Shown here: positions 11,270 through 22,430 of the stretch, in pieces
Position numbering within the stretch: position 1 is the first letter of the stretch
Layout of the letters: every line of letters starts with the position of its first letter
Assembly (NCBI GenBank): GCA_963575745.1
Contig: CAUYUJ010000958.1
Coordinates: forward strand, 497,501-561,500
Length of the DNA: 64,000 nucleotides
From: Prorocentrum cordatum
Taxonomy: Eukaryota > Sar > Dinophyceae > Prorocentrales > Prorocentraceae
Direction: 5' to 3'
Made by a program: the position numbers and the translations under genes
Notes under the pieces: model-generated
The model's input: the letters and a program-made list of their open reading frames with translations, nothing else
Databases searched by the model: none
What the model was told of the DNA's origin: nothing

Positions 11270-11644
11270 ATGCCCCCGCGAGCATCGCAAAGCGACGCCC
11301 TCGGATATGCTCGCGCGCGACAAGTGGGAGGCCAAAGTGGGCAAGGACAAAGAGGAGCTCTCGTGCGAGAGAAACGCCGGCCACGCCTCCGCCGCCGTCA
11401 CAGAGCGCGAAAGAAAAACGCAGCTCCCGGCGGCCCTGGCGGCGCCGAGCCCAAGAAATCCACAGGTACAGGCAAGAGTGGAAAGCCGAGGCAGTGCTGG
11501 GGGTTTCTTGCCGCGGGCCCATGCCGCATTGGAAAAGCTTGCTACGGGGCGCCCGCGACGAGGGCGGCCGGCGCGCGGCGGCAGCGTCGCTGGCGCTGGC
11601 CACGCGGGCGGGGATACATATGCCGACATTGCAACGCCGCGTGA
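11270..11644 (+). pseudogene. Gag-like fragment with degenerate CCCH zinc finger
   Basis: An open frame of about 124 codons contains the block CWGFLAAGPCRIGKACYGAP. Its spacing is C-x8-C-x5-C-x3-P: a CCCH finger in which the final His codon has become Pro, a one-base change (CAC to CCC). A basic stretch rich in Arg/Lys precedes it. CCCH fingers are common at the C-terminal part of Gag in dinoflagellate copia-like polyproteins, and the protease-like block follows 0.6 kb downstream. The frame breaks soon after the finger. A host RNA-binding protein fragment is the alternative, but the context favours the retroelement. Confidence 0.45.
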
Positions 11645-12237
11645 GAGCGTGTATATACGCGCCTCTCTTGCGGCGGTTCATGCGGGATTGGGGCTTCGAG
11701 TCCCGCGACGAGAGCTAACCGCTGATTTGGGCAGCGCTGGGGTCGGTGACCAGGGAGTCGCGCGGCGGCAAATTACCGCGCGGCGAGCCGCTCTGGATCT
11801 CTCGCAGAAGGGCAAACCGGGGCGGGGCGCTCCCCGCAGGGGCGCGGGGCGCGCCGCATCGGTGCGAGCGACTCGGCAGACCCGGGTGCGCATAGTTAGT
11901 TTCTTCCAGCCCCGTCCTTCGCGCGCGTTCTCATCGGGCCCCCCGGAAGAGGGCCCCCTCGGGCAACGAGCGCGTCGCAGGGTAATGTCGTCGCTTCTGG
12001 CCCCGGGTGGGCGAGAGACAGCGAGCATCATGACAAAGAGAATCAGATGCTAGCCTATGCCAAAGTGGTCAAAAGAGAGTCGTTCGACGTTTGCGGTCCG
12101 ACCGGGGCCCGTGCCCCCATGGTGCTTTCTCTGGTTCTAGTTGCGGATTGGAGGGCGACTGCGTCGCTGCGTCTGCGAGGGGAGCTTCGAAGAGAACAGA
12201 AGTCAAACGAGGTGGCCTTATGCGTCTGGACGAATGA

Positions 12238-12595
12238 GGTTCGTGGTTGACGCGGCGCTGGGTCCAACTCGATGGCGGTTCGCTCCCTTCGGGAGACAGG
12301 GCCGGTGGACAGGGCCACTCCTTGGCGAGCGCCTATTTTCCTCGATGCTGCAGGAGGGCAATCGCGGGCTCGCGGGGCCGTGCACATCGCTAGCGATCAG
12401 TCGTGCGGGGGGGGCGTCGAGGCTATTGTCGCGCCAGAAACTCTGGGCGTGATATCGGTGGGTGAGCTCTGCGTAGACCGCGGCTGCGGCTCCAACTGGA
12501 TGGCCGGCGAAGCTCCTCACCTGCTGCTGCCAAATGGAGAGCGGCTTGATCTGACGGTCGATGGCAAGATCGCGTATCTCACCGTGGAAGGCCAA
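12238..12595 (+). pseudogene. copia-type protease region, degenerate
   Basis: Two + strand frames together resemble the protease region of dinoflagellate copia-like polyproteins. RFVVDAALG near 12238 sits where an active-site D-T/S-G would be expected but reads D-A-A. Downstream, in another frame, LGVISVGELCVDRG is followed by W, then LLLPNGERLDLTVDGKIAYL. This corresponds to the recurrent pattern 'SVG-x-L-C ... W ... P-x-G ... L-x-V ... Y-L' that follows the protease active site in these elements. The frameshift and altered catalytic motif indicate loss of function. Assignment is by recalled pattern. Confidence 0.5.
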
Positions 12596-13104
12596 GGGGC
12601 CATGGGCCAGGTAGACGATGCAGTTCCTGGCGGCTGGGCAGGGCTGGCTCGGCGGCCGCGTGTCGAGGCGAGCGCGACGTCTTTCCTGCGTGATCCTGCG
12701 AAGGCGAGAGCTCCACCGCCTTGGGCGATCAGGTATCGCACGACCCTTGAACTCGCATTCGCAAATGACGATACCGCGTTGCCGGGGAAGGCGTTACCTC
12801 GACCGTGGCAGCGCCTGACAGACACAGTCATTTATTTCTACTATGTCCCCGGGCTGGCATCGTAACAGGGCTGGAGAGGATCCAGTTCGGGCGGCAACAG
12901 TAACCACACATCGCAAGACGAAGTCTCCAGACACGACGTTTCTGGAGATGCACCCAGCGGGGAAAAATCTAGCGCGGCTCGATTGCCGCGGTCCACAGCT
13001 GCCCCTGCTCCTGGCGACGATAATGTCGCCGAGGCAGGGAATGGCGAGACAGGGCCTGTCAAGGTAGTCGACGACCTCGACATGGCGGTCCAGAGGCCGG
13101 CGCC

Positions 13105-13401
13105 GATTCCGGGGGGATTTCGGAATTTGAGCAGTCGAAGTTGCATGCTTTCTCCTGGCAGCATCTGCTTGCAACATTGCCAACAAACCCGTGCTGCCCC
13201 ACGTGTCAGCGGGCTGAGTCACTGCGGGCGCAGCAGCGGCGAAATAATCAAAGGGCCAACAGACAATTTCGGCCATCCTCGAAGCCGACGAAGTTCGGGG
13301 GCCTGTGCGTGGTGAGCCAATCCGCCCGCGATAAATCGGCTGCGCGCGCGTTTGAATTTCGGCCAACTTGCGGGCGCCCAATGAGCGCCTCGCGTGCGTA
13401 A
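13105..13401 (+). pseudogene. copia-type integrase, N-terminal zinc-binding block
   Basis: Frame starting FEQSKLHAFSWQHLLATLP, then TNPCCPTCQRAESLRAQQRR, then RPSSKPTKFGGLCVV. This matches the HHCC zinc-binding region of dinoflagellate copia integrases: H-x5-H, 'L-x4-P-x-N-P-x-C-x2-C-x-R-A', then a basic linker and 'PTKFG' immediately before the catalytic core. The core should continue with an Asp-bearing strand, but the frame loses similarity after FGGL, so the catalytic triad is not intact here. Confidence 0.6.
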
Positions 13402-13536
13402 TCACGGATGCGGCACCTGAGCATGAGAAAGCGTGTGCGCCATTGAATGTTCGCCCAGTGAGCCAGGCGATGACTTCTCATGATTCCACGCAACTGGCCA
13501 ACGCAAAAGCAAAACCTTGTGCAGGATGTGGCCTTT

Positions 13537-13559
13537 TTTTTTGTTTGTTTGTTTGTTTT

Positions 13560-13610
<51 letters not shown>

Positions 13611-13623
13611 ATTTATAAAAAAA
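13537..13623. repeat. (T)n/(GTTT)n/(TA)n microsatellite
   Basis: T8, then GTTTGTTTGTTTG, then about 45 bp of TA repeats and an A-rich end. It lies within the decayed integrase region. Confidence 0.9.
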
Positions 13624-13634
13624 ACGATGAAACA

Positions 13635-13892
13635 ATGCCCACTCTCGCCCTTCGGGTCGGCAGCGCGATGCCGCCGCCCGACGCTCGCGTCGAACATCCC
13701 GAGACTGGTCCGGGGGCGCGCATCGGTATCTACCTTGGGTATGTTCTGCAGGGTGGTGGGCGAGTGGGGCCCGATCATTACTGTATGCTTCTTGATTGGT
13801 TGGATGGCTTGAACTTCAAGACAGGCGCGAAGAAGGGCGGGGGGCGGCCCGTCGTCGATCGGACCGAACAGCGTGGCTTGACGCCAGTCTAG
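13635..13892 (+). pseudogene. copia-type integrase, C-terminal block
   Basis: The frame reads PDARVEHPETGPGARIGIYL then GYVLQGGGRVGPDHYCMLLD. The pattern 'R-x-G-I-Y/F-L-G-Y ... G-G-x-W ... D-Y' is characteristic of the end of copia integrase, before the linker to reverse transcriptase. About 0.3 kb of core domain between this and the zinc block is replaced by the T/TA microsatellite and frame-disrupted sequence. A TAG at about 13890 ends the frame. Confidence 0.55.
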
Positions 13893-14164
13893 AAGCAGGT
13901 GTCGACGCAGGCGCTCATGGGATTGCGGACAGCAAGCCGGTAGATGCGAAGGTCATCTTCCCATTGCGATGAAGCGTCGGTGGCGGCCCTTTGGGGGGTC
14001 TGTTTGCTTGTTGCAAGGTCACCGGTGGAAGGTTGGCCCATGCCCCGGATGGCGCTCAGTTGTCCGCGTGGCGATCCGCTTCGTCGAGCGGAACGGCTGC
14101 GCGCGGCGGGGCTCGACCGGCTCCTGCCCGCGACGGCGGGGCGGGAGGGGTGGGCGAACGCCGG

Positions 14165-14625
14165 GCGGATCAGGGCCCGAGGCCCCTGAGGGCGCTCCGA
14201 GAGGCCCCCGAGAGGTGAGGGGTGGCCCCTAGAGTCCCCGAGAGGCCCCCGGGGTGCTCCCGGGAGGCCCCCGAGAGACCCCCAAGGGGCCCGAGGCGCC
14301 CAATGCGCCCCCCAGAGGCCGCGGCGAGAATGCCAGCATCATTGATTTCATTAAGGCACTGGCCACATTTTGGCCTCCCCGGGGGGGGGGGGGCTGATTG
14401 AGATGGCTCCAGGGGCGCCTGGGAGATGACCTCCCACGCGGCTCAAGATATCCCAAGATGCCTCGATATGGCTCCCACGGTGCTCCAGGATCCAAGATGG
14501 CCCAAGAGGGCCCCCAGGGAGGCTGAAGAGAGTCCCGAGTTGGCCCCAAGAGCTCCCGAAACCGTTCCAATAGCGCCCCAAGAGCGCCCCGAGTGGCGAC
14601 GCCTTGGGCCCCCGGTGGGGCAACG
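14165..14625 (-). repeat. GGCC-rich ~11-bp-periodic tract, block 2 (reverse orientation)
   Basis: Degenerate units such as CCCGAGAGGCCCC and CCCAAGAGGGCCCC. This is the reverse complement of the CTCTTGGGGGCC type seen at 1-260, so the tract is in opposite orientation. A G12 run (14383-14394) lies inside. Confidence 0.6.
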
Positions 14626-14639
14626 CTAGTTAATGTCTC

Positions 14640-14895
14640 TCCCGTTTGATCGACGCCCTCCAAAGTGGCCCCAAGAGCGCTCCCAGGGCTTCCGGAAGCG
14701 ATTCAAGACGGCCCCGAGAGGCGCCTATGGGGCCCAAGGGGGCCCCGACAGGCGCCCGAGAGACCTGCAAGAGGCCCCCGAGATGCCCCGAGAGGCCCCG
14801 GAACGCTTTTCGAGGCACCCAAGACGCTCTCAGAGGCGTGCTGGCCGCCAAGAGGCCCCCAAAACGCTCCGAGAGGCTTCCGCTGGGGGGCCCTT
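14640..14895 (-). repeat. GGCC-rich tract, block 3 (reverse orientation)
   Basis: Continuation after a short unique spacer (about 14625-14640) with the same CCCCGAGAGG / CCAAGACGC periodicity. It interrupts the copia-like element downstream of integrase. Confidence 0.6.
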
Positions 14896-17800
14896 CCCAT
14901 GCGCGCTGCCCACCTCCCTGATCGAGGCAATTCCTTTGGGCATCGTTTCTGGATGGGCTGGCAACGCGTGCTGTCGGCTGGCCGTGCCCCCGACCCCGCC
15001 GAACAGCGAACGGATATCGAAGATCCGACTTCGCGCCAAATTGTTGAAGAGAGGGGCGGCCTTCTACAGAGAATTGCAACGTGCCGAGCACGCCCTGGGA
15101 ACCGAGACAATGCCGGTTCCTTCATTGCATGACGAAGAAACTGGCGTCGGGGAGAATCGAGTGAAGTGGCGGGCCCCAGTCTCGCGAGGAGAATCGAGGC
15201 GCCGCGCGGCTGGCCCGTTCCCCGACAATCCGCGACGGATACCGCAGCTGGACAGAGGTGACGAGTAACCCCGGATCAACGAGAGGGCGCGGGCGCGCGT
15301 TGTGGCTCGCTCGAGACCTGAGTTTTCCCAGCGGGCGCGCGCAAGTTGATGCCCATTATTCCATCGGCTGACCCCGCTTATTGGACGCGTATTTAGCCGC
15401 ACTGGGGTAGAAGAGTTTGCTTGGCTGGGGTCTTTGAGTAGGGAAATGGCGAAACATCGCGCCGCTGATGTCCTCAGCTCTGGGGGGTGGGTCGAGGCGA
15501 CGCGGGTCGTCGAGATGTTGATGAGCGAGGGCGTCGATCGTCCTCTCTCCTGGCTCACGCGCGCACTTAGAATTGTCTGAGAAGTCAATGCAAGCATTGG
15601 GCGTCAAGTTCGCGGGGCGACGGGCCAGCGGTGGGCGCCCGGGCCGCTAGGGAGAGAGCTGCGGGCGAGCGCTGCCTCGAGACGGGGGCGCCTCCATTAC
15701 GCGGGTCAGACATCGGGCTTCCAGGCGCGAAGCCCGTCGTCTTTCGTGCCTCGTAGGGGCGAGCGGTTCAGCCTGGGCGCATGTGCCCCCTTCATCAACC
15801 AACAGAAAATGACGTGCCAACGGAGACGATGTTCTTCCTCATTGTGTCGGGCGTCATGCGATTGATGATTGATGAGATGGTTCACCCAGAGACTGGCATC
15901 AATGGGGGGCGACAGTATCGATGTGCGTCTGCGCTATCTGTCAGGTTGAACGATTTTTTCAAGACCGGGCGACCTGGCCGTGGAACGGCGGAGGACAACG
16001 CACCTTGGGATCTCTTTGTTACAGCGAGAAGGATGGACAATTTGTTGATCAACCGGGGCAGTTCCCCCGCTGGCTGCGTCCTAACGGGTGGTTCAGATCG
16101 CTATTTGCTGACAATTTGGACGCGGGGGCGTTTGATTTAGACGACCCAGAGAAACTTTCTGGTCATTATTTGGCGACAGTGGCACCTGGTATCCTCAGCA
16201 ATGTTTTTTTTTTTGGGGGGGGGTCCTGCGCGTGTTGCCGCGTCAGATAAACCCGTCCCGACGGTGCCGTGGGCGGTCGTGTTCGACCAGCGATTCGGAA
16301 GATTCTGGGCCATTCCATTGTCGGACTCAGGGTGCGTCGACCACGTTAATCACGCAGAAGAGCTGTGACGCATGGCGACCTAAATGATCGACTGGCTTCG
16401 AGCGGCTTTAGGCGCAATGTGAAATTTCTCACCCGCTCTGGGAGGGCGGGTGCCTTGCATGTTCGAAGGTATGTCGCAATCGCTTGGGCGTGTTCTGCTG
16501 CTTGCGCTGCTCGCAGCCGATGCCATGCGAGCCGAGGCTCGGGGCCGCGAACGCGATTCGTCCTGCGTTTGCGTGGGGGCCTTTTGGCCTCAGGAAGTTC
16601 ATGAGTCTTGAAACAGGCCCTGAGACCGGGGGCCAGGTTCCTGCGGTGATTGCGCGGCCGCCGACGTATACCGCGGGTCGCGCCACCGACAGCAACGCAT
16701 AACAGTCTCAACGAAGATGGAAGGATCCGAAAATTGCAACTCAAGACAGCTTATACGTTCCAATGCATGACTGTGCTTGCGGGACCATTTGAGCCGGTCG
16801 AGCAAGGCGATGATGTAGAAGTCGAAGAAGATGGATCTGATCACGCTGCTGAGCCTGCCGAAGGCGCTGCGCCCCCCCTCGTGGAGATAATCGCCACAGA
16901 CGGACCCCGTCGCCGAGGCAGGGGCAGAAACGCGTGAGGGCGAGGACTGATTCGCGCGGAGGCAAGTCACTTCGTGTTCAGAAGCGCAGCGGCAGCTATG
17001 GCCCGCCTGACCAGCCCTCCACCGCGCGTGTTCGGGCGTGGGGGCCGACGAAGTGGCGGCTAGAACAATGTATGCCATTGCGGGCATTCCGGCAGCGTGG
17101 CCCGCGCGCGACCGGCATAATTCACGCGAGCGACTGGCGCGCGTCGCCTGGCGCGCCCCCGCGGCGCCGGGTCGAGCCGCGGCCGATTGGGATCTGGGGC
17201 TGGTTTGGCGAGCCCGCTGCGGCGCTGACGCCCGCGCCGCCTACGCCGGCTGCTTCGGCGGCCGCCGCGGCCGCGGGGAATCCGCTGCGCCGCGGCATCG
17301 CGTCTAGAGCCAGTGGTGGCAGGGCGAAGCAGTGTCTTCGCGAGCCCTCTGGCGCGCCGATGCAGCTGGCCGCCGGGCGCGCTGGTCGCCCTCGTCGAGC
17401 AGGGCTGGCTGGCAGGCCCGCCGCGGCGACCGGGGTCGGGATGCGCGGCGGCGATCAGCGGTGGAAGAGCGACCGCTCAGGTGGCGGGCATGGGCGACAG
17501 GCTGAGGCGATGTCTCTGCCAGAGCCAGCCCCTGCGGAGCACGGATATGAATCGCGGGCGCGCCGAGGTCATTGTTTGGCCGCTGGCCTTGTGAGTTGAT
17601 GGCTGGGCGGCGCGCGCCTCCAATTCTTCCCTTGGGCGGGGCGTCGGGGGGCCCTCGACGCGCCCCATTGTGCAGTGACAGGAACGCCCCCTTCCCTGCC
17701 GCCTTCGCCGCATAATGTTTTTTTCGGAGTTGGCGCGGCGGGGGGCCCGGGGGGGGCGGGGTGGGGTCTTGCCGACGCTCTCGGGACTTGCTGAAGGCTG

Positions 17801-17899
17801 TTCGGCATGCGCCGCCTCTTCTTCTCGGGATGTCAGCCGCAGTGCGCTGACGCCCACCCTGGCGCGACGATGTCGCGCGAGGTGCCCGCGGGGGGAGTC
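14896..17899. other. 3' part of the copia-like element, no recognisable RT
   Basis: About 3 kb where copia reverse transcriptase and RNase H would be expected. Open frames exist (for example 15781-16140 and 16934-17599) but I can match none to RT motifs. A G-rich run at about 17740-17765, just before the putative 3' LTR, is where a polypurine tract would lie. Confidence 0.3.
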
Positions 17900-18232
17900 G
17901 TTACTGACGCCTCCCTCGCCACTGTACACAGCCCTCCACTCTTCCCCCTGCGGGGCGTAGGTAGGGCACGGATCGTCCGCAGGGGCTGTCTCCGCAGCTG
18001 TGATAGCTACTCGAACAAAATCGCGCTTGCCGGCCAGCCGGGCGGGCCTGCCGCGCGCGCATGCGGATGCATAGTTCTTTGCTTAGAGTAGTTCCGCTTA
18101 ACGGCCTTACTTGGCCATGTACTCACCATCTCGTTGCGGGTTGTTAGCTTCTCGTTGGCCACTAGCAGAGTACTTTCAAAAAGCAAAACCACCCATCAAT
18201 ACCAATGCACGTTTGCCTAATACGACGATGGG
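17900..18232 (+). repeat. putative 3' LTR of the copia-like element
   Basis: Direct-orientation counterpart of 7865-8198 (shared blocks listed there), ending at the conserved GTTTGCCTAATA..GACGATG. The flanks differ between the two copies beyond this point, which supports a real repeat boundary at the 3' side. Confidence 0.55.
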
Positions 18233-18603
18233 TATGGACACTTTTCCACCTTTCTGCGTCTTCAGTTGAAATAGCCAGCTTCGGTCATCCGTGGGAGAAC
18301 CGATGGAAGCGGACGAGCACCTGCACAGTGCGCGTCCGAGTGGAGTGGAAGTGGCCTCGGATATTTCTCATTTGGCATGCTCTGCAGGTCTAGGTCTAGA
18401 TGCTTGCTTAGGTCTGTCGCAAACGCGCCAACTTTATCTGATGTGAGTGGTGGGATCGAGAAGGAACGGAGAGCCCCCCGCCGGGGAATTGGTTCTTGTT
18501 TCGGGTCTGTGTCGCGCGCGCGTGGGAGGCGAAGCTGCACTCTTTGGTTGGGGCGCGGCGTGGACATATGTCCGCCCCCTGGCCGAGTGGCGGGCGGGAG
18601 CCC

Positions 18604-18820
18604 GAAGTGTGCCGCCGTGGTGTCCCGATGATGTCCCGTGGTGTCCCGCGGTGTCCCGCGGTGTTTCGATTGGTGTCCCGATGGTGTCTTAAGGTTGTGT
18701 CAATGGTGTCCCGCGGTGTCCCGCTGTGGTGTACCGATGGTGTCCCGCGTTGTCCCGTGGTGTCCCGCCGTGGTGTCCTGTGGTGTCCTGTGGTGTCCTG
18801 TGGTGTCCCGTGGTTCCTGT
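18604..18820 (+). repeat. GGTGTCCCG minisatellite
   Basis: About 20 degenerate copies of GGTGTCCCG(T/C) with 9-15 bp spacing. It abuts the GATCGAT array that follows. Confidence 0.85.
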
Positions 18821-18825
18821 TTTAT

Positions 18826-19242
18826 CGATTCTCATATCGATAGTAAGATTCGATCGTGCGGTCGATAGTGCATTCGACAGTGATATCGATAATGATATCG
18901 GTAAGGATATCAATCGTGAGTTCGATGGTGAGGTTGATCGTCATACCGATCGTGATATCGATCGTGTGACCGATGGTGGTATCGATAGAGAGATCGGTCG
19001 TGATATCGATAGCGAGATCGATGGTACTGCCGATTGCCCGGTTGTTAATGAAACGAGTAATCAGGTCGACAGTGAGATCGATAGTGGGGGGATCGTGAGG
19101 TCGATTTTGCGGTCGATTGTGCGATCGATGAAGATATCGATAGTGATACCGATGGTGAGAATGATAGTGAGATCGATTGTGAAATCGATGGTGCACTCGC
19201 TAGTGATATCGATTGTGGTACCGATAGTAAGGTCGATTGAAT
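18826..19242. repeat. ATCGAT-rich ~12-bp minisatellite
   Basis: Units of GTGAGATCGAT / GATATCGATAGT repeat at about 12 bp. Each carries the palindrome ATCGAT or GATATC, so the array is largely self-complementary and open on both strands. The same unit builds the arrays at 50.27-50.50 and 51.55-51.80 kb. Confidence 0.85.
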
Positions 19243-19354
19243 GAGACGTTGGTTCCCTTCCCGAAACCCCTCATCTCCCGTCGGGTGTGGTCGTGTAGGT
19301 ATGATTACGAGGCCTGTCTGCTTGCGTGCTCCCATTGCATTTTCCCCCTCTCTA

Positions 19355-19425
19355 TTATTTATTTATCTTCTTTTCTCTCTCTCCTCTCTCTGTCGCTCTC
19401 TCTCTCTCTCTCTCTTTCCCTGCCC
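19355..19425 (+). repeat. (CT)n microsatellite
   Basis: CTCTCT runs with TTC/CCT interruptions. Confidence 0.88.
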
Positions 19426-20300
19426 TTATATTGTGCTGACTTCGAGAGTGCGTGTTCTGCGCCACTGTTTGCCAGTCCCCGCCTCGTGCGAGGCCAGTCT
19501 TGATTCATGGTGTAGCCATCTGATGTGACTAGTGTCTCTGTTTCGCGCTGCACCGCGATGTGCCGCTCCGGAGGACTACAGAAGCAGACTCAGACTTGAG
19601 GACATTTTTGTCTGCCGCAATCGTTCTCGCTTTTGTTGTCTGACTGCAGAAGTCCATCAATGCCTTCCAGTGTTTTTGGGGATCATCTGGGATGGCCACT
19701 GCTTGCCGCGTCCGGACATCTATTCACATTTTGGCACCGCTTCTCGATTCGTGTTTTCGCTTCGAATGTGTAAGATGCAACCCTGAAGTTGAAGATTTGT
19801 CGGGAGATTTCGTGCTGCCTGCATTAGTAACCAGGTGATTCTGACATCACTCTGCAGGAGTATGAGGAGCAGCGACCAGAAGATAAGGAGGTCGTCTATC
19901 CTTCGAGTCGACGGGCGCGGCCGCGAGTGTTGTTCGGCGGTGCTCACTGGGATGAGCACAGTCAGACGTGTAAGTAGTTAGGATGCAGAGCTCCAGCGCG
20001 GCTTCCCTTTCATCCTTGCCTCCCCGGCCCATCGTTGGCCTGCTTTGTCTTGATTTTGTGGGCTCGACGGCGATTCCGATGGTTCAACTTTTTCTGTAAA
20101 CGAAAGATGCGTATGTATGTAAGGTGTCATCATTGTGTCAAGTCGCGCAGCAAGTTTGAGCGACATCCAGGGTTACCCCTGCATCCCATCCCATTCGGGC
20201 CATCCATGGCCACATTCCCTGGCCGTGCCCCGCTCGCAAAGTTGCGGCACAGCCTTCAAGTTCCAGGCCCCTTGCACCCTTATCGTGCGTCCTTATGGTG
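19426..20300. other. no gene seen
   Basis: Balanced-composition sequence without a recognisable coding block. Confidence 0.4.
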
Positions 20301-20304
20301 CGGG

Positions 20305-20475
20305 ATATCTGAATTGTAGTGTAGTGCGAGGTGCTTCACTGGAATTTAATGTAGCGCGATGTAAGTTGGCGCATTGTAGAATAGTTCGATGTGGTGCAAT
20401 GCAATATTATGCGATGTAATGCGCTGTGACGTGGTGTAATGTAATGTAAGCTAATGTGAGGAATATAATGTATGT
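20305..20475 (+). repeat. degenerate TGTAATGCGA repeats
   Basis: Short units (GATGTAATG, GTGTAATG, GTGCAATG) recur every 5-10 bp and grade into the TATG array. Confidence 0.7.
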
Positions 20476-21305
20476 ATGCATGCATGTGTACATTCATGTT
20501 TTTTTGTATGGATATATACATATATGCACTATAATGTTTGATCACATTATATGATCAAGATGTGTACACGTACTTCTGTCTGCATGTATGTGCGTATGAA
20601 AACGATCATGGTTGCAGACACCCATGTATGTGTGTATGCCAGTATCCGCGTATGTATGTGCACACTCGATTTCCCGTGGTGCACGTACGCATGTGTGTGA
20701 CGTGTGTATGGTTGTTTGTATGTGTGTGTGTGCTTGTAAGGTGTGTATGTACTTTCTTGTAATTTCCTCCAACGCATGGTAGCATATATGTATCGTGTGT
20801 AAGGTATTGGAATTTAGTGCATGTGATGCGCTGTAATGCAGCATGTAAAGTAGCTTTGTGTAATGCGATGTAATGTAATGACGTGCAATGTGATGCATTG
20901 TATGTAGCGCATGGTACGCACGCATGCGTGCATGTATGTATGTATGCATGCATGTATGCATACTTGCACTTATGTATGTAAGTGTGACTTTATGCAGACA
21001 CGTGCGTATGCCTGAGTGTGCGTACGCATGTATGCATGTACGTATGAATGTAGATTTGCATGTGTGTATGCATGTAAATATATGTATGTATGTAGTTGTA
21101 CATGTATGTATGTAAATATATGGAAAAGTTTGTGTCATACGTTCACATGATTCGAAACTAGGTGTGTCGATACTTGTATGTATGCATTCATGTACGTAAA
21201 TATGCACGTGCGCCTGCATGTATGTATGCATGTATGTATGTATGTATGTATGTATGTATGTACGTACGTATGTATGTATGTATGTATGTATGTATGTATG
21301 TTTAT
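20462..21305. repeat. (TATG)n / (TGCA) low-complexity array
   Basis: About 840 bp dominated by TATG, TGCATG and TGTGTATG, with a pure TATG stretch at 21220-21300. Long YIHT/HTYI- and CMYV-type ORFs are repeat translations. Confidence 0.88.
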
Positions 21306-21424
21306 AACTGTATGTAATGTTATTCGTTATTCTTCTTCCATGCTTCTTTTTCCTTATTCTCGCCATACCTTGCGCATTCTCCCTATCCTCCTCAACTCTT
21401 TTTGCTGAGGCTCCTCCTTGGAGA

Positions 21425-21645
21425 GCCTGTGGGGGCCTCACACAAGTTTTTCAGGCTTTCTTAAAGCCTTCTGGAGGCCTCGTGGACGTGTTCTGGGGGC
21501 CTCTGGGGGCTTCCTCGGGCCACCCTGCCTCCAACCGCGGTCTCCCTGAACGACCGGGTCACGATTTGGAATGCTTCGGAGGGTGTCTTGGGGCCATCTT
21601 GGGCCGCCATGGGGCTCTTGGAGGGCCATCTTGCGGCGTTTGTCA
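21425..21645 (+). repeat. GGCC-rich ~11-bp-periodic tract, block 4
   Basis: Units such as CTTCTGGAGGCCTCG, CTGGGGGCCTC and CTTGGGGCCAT in the forward orientation. Confidence 0.6.
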
Positions 21646-22050
21646 TTAAACTGACCCGAGTCTCGGTGTCGCAACAAAATTTCCAGAAATCTGTTGCGAA
21701 CCCAGGATTAGGTGCATTCCCCAAGAATTATTAATTTTTGCGTACTGCGCTGCGACCCGCTGCAACATGACATCTTTGGCTTGGCATTCTGTTGTACTTT
21801 GCGGCGTTGCTTGACATGGCGTCGATTTTGCTTGGCATTCATTCGCGTGGCTTGTCATTCCTTCGCATTGCGCACCGGGGCACGAGCGGGCAGTGTGCGG
21901 GCCTACGAAGGCCTTTCGTCGCCATCCACTGCCAAACATGTCTGCAAACGTGTACGTACACATGAACCCGTAGCCGTTGGTTTCTGGACAGCGCTCCTCG
22001 GTGCGGCACAACCGAAATTCTTCGCCGTCCCCCGACGGCGCCATCTCTTT
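21646..22050. other. no gene seen
   Basis: Contains short repeats of TTGGCATTC / CTTGGCATT (21778-21840). No coding block is recognised. Confidence 0.4.
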
Positions 22051-22054
22051 CCCT

Positions 22055-22118
22055 CTTCCTGCTCCTCCTCTGGGACTCCTCCTCCTCCTCTTCCTCCTCC
22101 TCCTCCTCCTCCTCCCCT
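22055..22118 (+). repeat. (CTC)n microsatellite
   Basis: CTCCTC runs with TGG and TTC interruptions. Confidence 0.85.
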
Positions 22119-22408
22119 TTTTGCCTCTCCATCACTCGTTCTCCCCCACATCCGCTTCCCTCTCCTCGCTCCTCAAGGTTCCCTCCGTCCCATCCTTCGA
22201 CCTCCACCTAGCGCTTTTCGAGAGCCCCGGAGGCCCCGAAAACTCAGAACTTTCGAAGACTTCCGAAAACCACCGCAGGGAAGGGGCCAAGTTTCCAAGG
22301 TCAACAACATAAGTAAAGCCTCTAGGACCAAGGTGCATGGCACGAAACGCCAATGCAGTGTTTTTTTGTTTATTTTTTGTTATATATATATATACATACA
22401 CACCGCAG

Positions 22409-22430
22409 ACCGTAACCGTTTTGGCTCAAG
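22409..22430 (+). other. relic of the dinoflagellate spliced leader
   Basis: This 22-base stretch matches the conserved dinoflagellate spliced-leader sequence at 20 of 22 positions, including the uninterrupted 3' portion TTTTGGCTCAAG. The two differences are G-to-A at leader position 7 and A-to-G at position 10. Such genomic relics are known from dinoflagellates, where trans-spliced mRNAs are reverse-transcribed and reinserted. A T-rich and TA-repeat stretch precedes it. It is not a functional SL RNA gene, because no donor GT-containing SL RNA body follows (the next bases are CCCGGAG). It is the best single taxonomic marker in the window. Confidence 0.75.

Larger units (their letters stand above)
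7865..18232 (+). mobile_element. decayed Ty1/copia-like LTR retrotransposon
   Basis: Two diverged direct repeats flank, in order, a Gag-like CCCH zinc finger (about 11488), protease-type sequence (12238-12590), an integrase zinc-binding block (13105-13330) and an integrase C-terminal block (13635-13890). That order is Gag-PR-INT, as in copia elements. A reverse transcriptase should follow integrase, but I recognise none between 14.0 and 17.6 kb. That interval is interrupted by GGCC-rich tracts (14.17-14.89 kb), and a T/TA microsatellite sits inside integrase (13.54-13.62 kb). Frames change repeatedly, so the element is inactive. The protein matches are recalled family patterns, not a search result. 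Confidence 0.55.

Noticed and set aside
11686-11705. tRNA T-arm-like sequence (GGGGCTTCGAGTCCCGC)
   Set aside because: No acceptor stem or anticodon arm could be folded around it, and it lies within the decayed retroelement.
18822-19244. (V-R-S-I)n / (D-I-D-S)n frames in the ATCGAT arrays as coding repeats
   Set aside because: The 12-bp unit is a multiple of three, so all frames stay open. The array is self-complementary and also occurs in an intron.
20542-21441. 299-codon minus-strand ORF rich in Tyr/His/Thr
   Set aside because: Translation of the TATG/TGCA low-complexity array.
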